From positions 1 through 15,865 of the forward strand of contig DATIBM010000154.1 in NCBI GenBank assembly GCA_035457545.1: a DNA stretch of 15,865 nt, given 5' to 3'. How positions within the stretch are numbered: position 1 is the first letter of the stretch; each line of letters opens with the position of its first letter. The notes below the pieces were generated by a model, which saw only the letters and a program-made list of their open reading frames with translations, was not told where the DNA came from and ran no database searches. The position numbers were made by a program, and so were the translations under genes. Of this stretch, positions 14,777 to 15,865 are shown piece by piece. Origin of the DNA: Nitrospira_G sp035457545 (GTDB taxonomy: Bacteria > Nitrospirota > Nitrospiria > Nitrospirales > Nitrospiraceae).

Positions 14777-15151
14777 ATGTCGATTCGACGACCGGAAGAG
14801 ATGCATGCGGTATTCAATGAACGGTTCAACGAAGGGGATCTGGACGGGTTGCTCGCGCTCTATGAACCGAACGCGAAGCTCGTCCCGCAGCCGGGTCAGG
14901 AGGTACAAGGGCGAGAGGCCATTCGGACCGCTTTGCAGGGCTTCCTCGCCCTCAAGCCTCGCATGGATCTGACGACCCGCTATGTCCTGGAGTCCGGCGA
15001 CATGGCCGTCCTCAGCGGACAATGGAAGTTGACCGGCAGGGGGCCTGACGGGTCGGCCGTGGAAATGGGCGGCAAGAGCGTCGAGGTGCTCCGCCGGCAA
15101 CAGGACGGAACCTGGCTGTATGTGTTGGACCTTCCCTTCGGCGCGGACTGA
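14777..15151 (+). CDS. SnoaL/NTF2-like domain protein
   Basis: This 124-residue protein has the NTF2-like cone fold pattern of SnoaL/DUF4440 proteins: an N-terminal helix (MHAVFNERFNEGDLDGLLAL), YEPNAKLVPQPGQEVQGREA as the next conserved segment, then beta strands with SGDMAVLSGQWKLTG and a final VLRRQQDGTWLYVLDLPF. Members bind small ligands or act as isomerase-like enzymes; some have no known activity. The function here is unknown. The start at 14777 is preferred because GGGAGA lies at 14767-14772 and the family usually begins near this point. An in-frame ATG at 14723, overlapping the previous stop by four bases, would add 18 residues and lacks a good ribosome site. Confidence 0.8.
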   Translation: MSIRRPEEMHAVFNERFNEGDLDGLLALYEPNAKLVPQPGQEVQGREAIRTALQGFLALKPRMDLTTRYVLESGDMAVLSGQWKLTGRGPDGSAVEMGGKSVEVLRRQQDGTWLYVLDLPFGAD

Positions 15152-15275
15152 GCTCAGTTTTGCTCCAATCATGCCGGCAAGCCTGTATCGAATCCACCAA
15201 GACTGTTGACTCGGCTGCCGATCTCCTCTACTGGTTCCTTCTCCGTCCCTGTCACAAGACAGCTCCCGGGAATCC

Positions 15276-15865
15276 GTGCTGACGCGACTCGCCAAAATTC
15301 TCGCCGGCCTGCTCCTGATCACCCTCGGCCTGATGCTCCTGCTGTATGGCATCCTGCCGGACCTGGCGTCCCGTCTGCTGGCCCGTCTCTTGATCCAGCG
15401 TGGATTTGACCAGGTCATCGTCCAGGTAGACCGGCCGGGCCTGACCTCCCTGCGCATCCCGCGCCTGTCGGTCCAGAGAGACCTCGGTCCTGAGCACCTA
15501 CGCCTCCAACTGGAGGACGTGCAGGTGGAGTACGACCTGCGAGAATTGCTCAGGGGACGAGTCAACACGGTCGTCGTCCCCCGCGCGTCGATTGTGTTGC
15601 AGGACGAGCGGGGTTGGCCTGAACCCACCGACGACGCAGGCCCGTCGAAACAGCCGGCCCTCGCGCTTGGGGCCCTGTTCCAGCCGATTCCACGGTTGCC
15701 GCTCGACCAACTGTTTCTGGATCAGGTGACGGTCCACCGGGATCGTGCCAGCGGGCCCTTTCGCGACATGACGCTCTCCGGAACGATCCAGGAGCGAGCG
15801 CAGGTGCTCACCGGGGCCCTGACCTTCAAGGGCCTTGAGGGGAGCGCCTATCAATTGCGATGGAT
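15276..15865 (+). CDS. YdbH/AsmA-like envelope protein (partial, C-terminus outside window)
   Basis: A frame opening at GTG 15276 stays open to the right edge, giving 196 residues of a longer protein. It begins with a single membrane anchor (about 7-25, Leu-rich) and continues with amphipathic beta strands, such as VIVQVDRPGLTSLRIPRLSV and VEYDLRELLRGRVNTVVVPR (85-104), a pattern of the AsmA-like YdbH family. YdbH in E. coli is an inner-membrane-anchored protein that bridges the periplasm in phospholipid transport. Assignment of this role is inference from partial sequence. Only a weak GGGAA precedes the start; other starts in the same frame are less good. It lies 124 bases after the SnoaL-like gene. 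Confidence 0.65.
   Translation, partial: MLTRLAKILAGLLLITLGLMLLLYGILPDLASRLLARLLIQRGFDQVIVQVDRPGLTSLRIPRLSVQRDLGPEHLRLQLEDVQVEYDLRELLRGRVNTVVVPRASIVLQDERGWPEPTDDAGPSKQPALALGALFQPIPRLPLDQLFLDQVTVHRDRASGPFRDMTLSGTIQERAQVLTGALTFKGLEGSAYQLRW

Noticed and set aside
15147..15158. Palindrome ACTGAGCTCAGT followed by TTTT at the end of the SnoaL-like gene, as a terminator
   Set aside because: As a hairpin it leaves a stem of about four pairs and the T-run is only four, too weak to call a terminator.
15206..15234. TTGACT with 17-base spacing to TACTGG as a sigma-70 promoter for the YdbH-like gene
   Set aside because: The -35 box is good but the -10 box keeps only two of six consensus bases.
14516..15628. 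370-codon minus-strand open frame opposite the last three genes
   Set aside because: The composition is Arg/Ser-rich and low in recognisable structure; the plus-strand genes have signal peptide, ribosome sites and domain patterns.

Overview
The window is a bacterial chromosomal segment dominated by one almost complete Tad (tight adherence / Flp pilus) locus, read left to right from about 771 to 10997. A TPR lipoprotein that fits TadD is divergent at the left edge and cut by the window. Base composition is about 60% GC, double-membrane features are clear (secretin, lipoproteins, an AsmA/YdbH-like protein) and Shine-Dalgarno sites are strong. Gene style and order recall Nitrospira (Nitrospirota) or a related deep Gram-negative lineage. 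That assignment is from memory and not proven by anything in the window.

Layout: 1-376 (minus) partial tadD-like lipoprotein; 377-770 divergent intergenic region with two sigma-54-like elements; 771-953 flp pilin, followed by a strong hairpin; 1056-1580 tadV/cpaA prepilin peptidase; 1657-2481 cpaB/rcpC; 2500-3132 a secretin-less paralogue of the CpaC N-terminal region; 3194-4642 cpaC/rcpA secretin; 4693-4968 small lipoprotein; 4979-5383 tadE; 5376-6446 tadG; 6480-7703 cpaE/tadZ; 7758-9071 cpaF/tadA ATPase; 9065-10030 tadB; 10041-10997 tadC. Spacings are short and several genes overlap, so this reads as one operon. The genes form a full machine: the peptidase matures Flp, TadE and possibly TadG; CpaE positions it; CpaF with TadB/TadC drives assembly in the inner membrane; CpaB, the CpaC secretin and the lipoproteins carry the fibre through the periplasm and outer membrane.

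Twelve bases after tadC come a cytosolic alpha/alpha-toroid (squalene-cyclase/prenyltransferase-like) protein and then a Tat-exported DUF362 protein. They continue the same transcription direction but have no known Tad role. After an inverted repeat, the remaining genes look like separate units: a membrane acyltransferase of lower GC (13063-14286), a small secreted protein of unknown function, a SnoaL-like protein, and the start of a YdbH/AsmA-like inner-membrane-anchored protein that runs off the right edge.

The most interesting signals are the tandem secretin-less CpaC paralogue, a C-terminal tail it shares with its neighbour CpaB, the toroid/DUF362 pair attached to the Tad operon, the hairpin after the pilin gene, and a repeated sigma-54-like element upstream of it. 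No rRNA, tRNA, CRISPR array, insertion sequence or integrase was seen.
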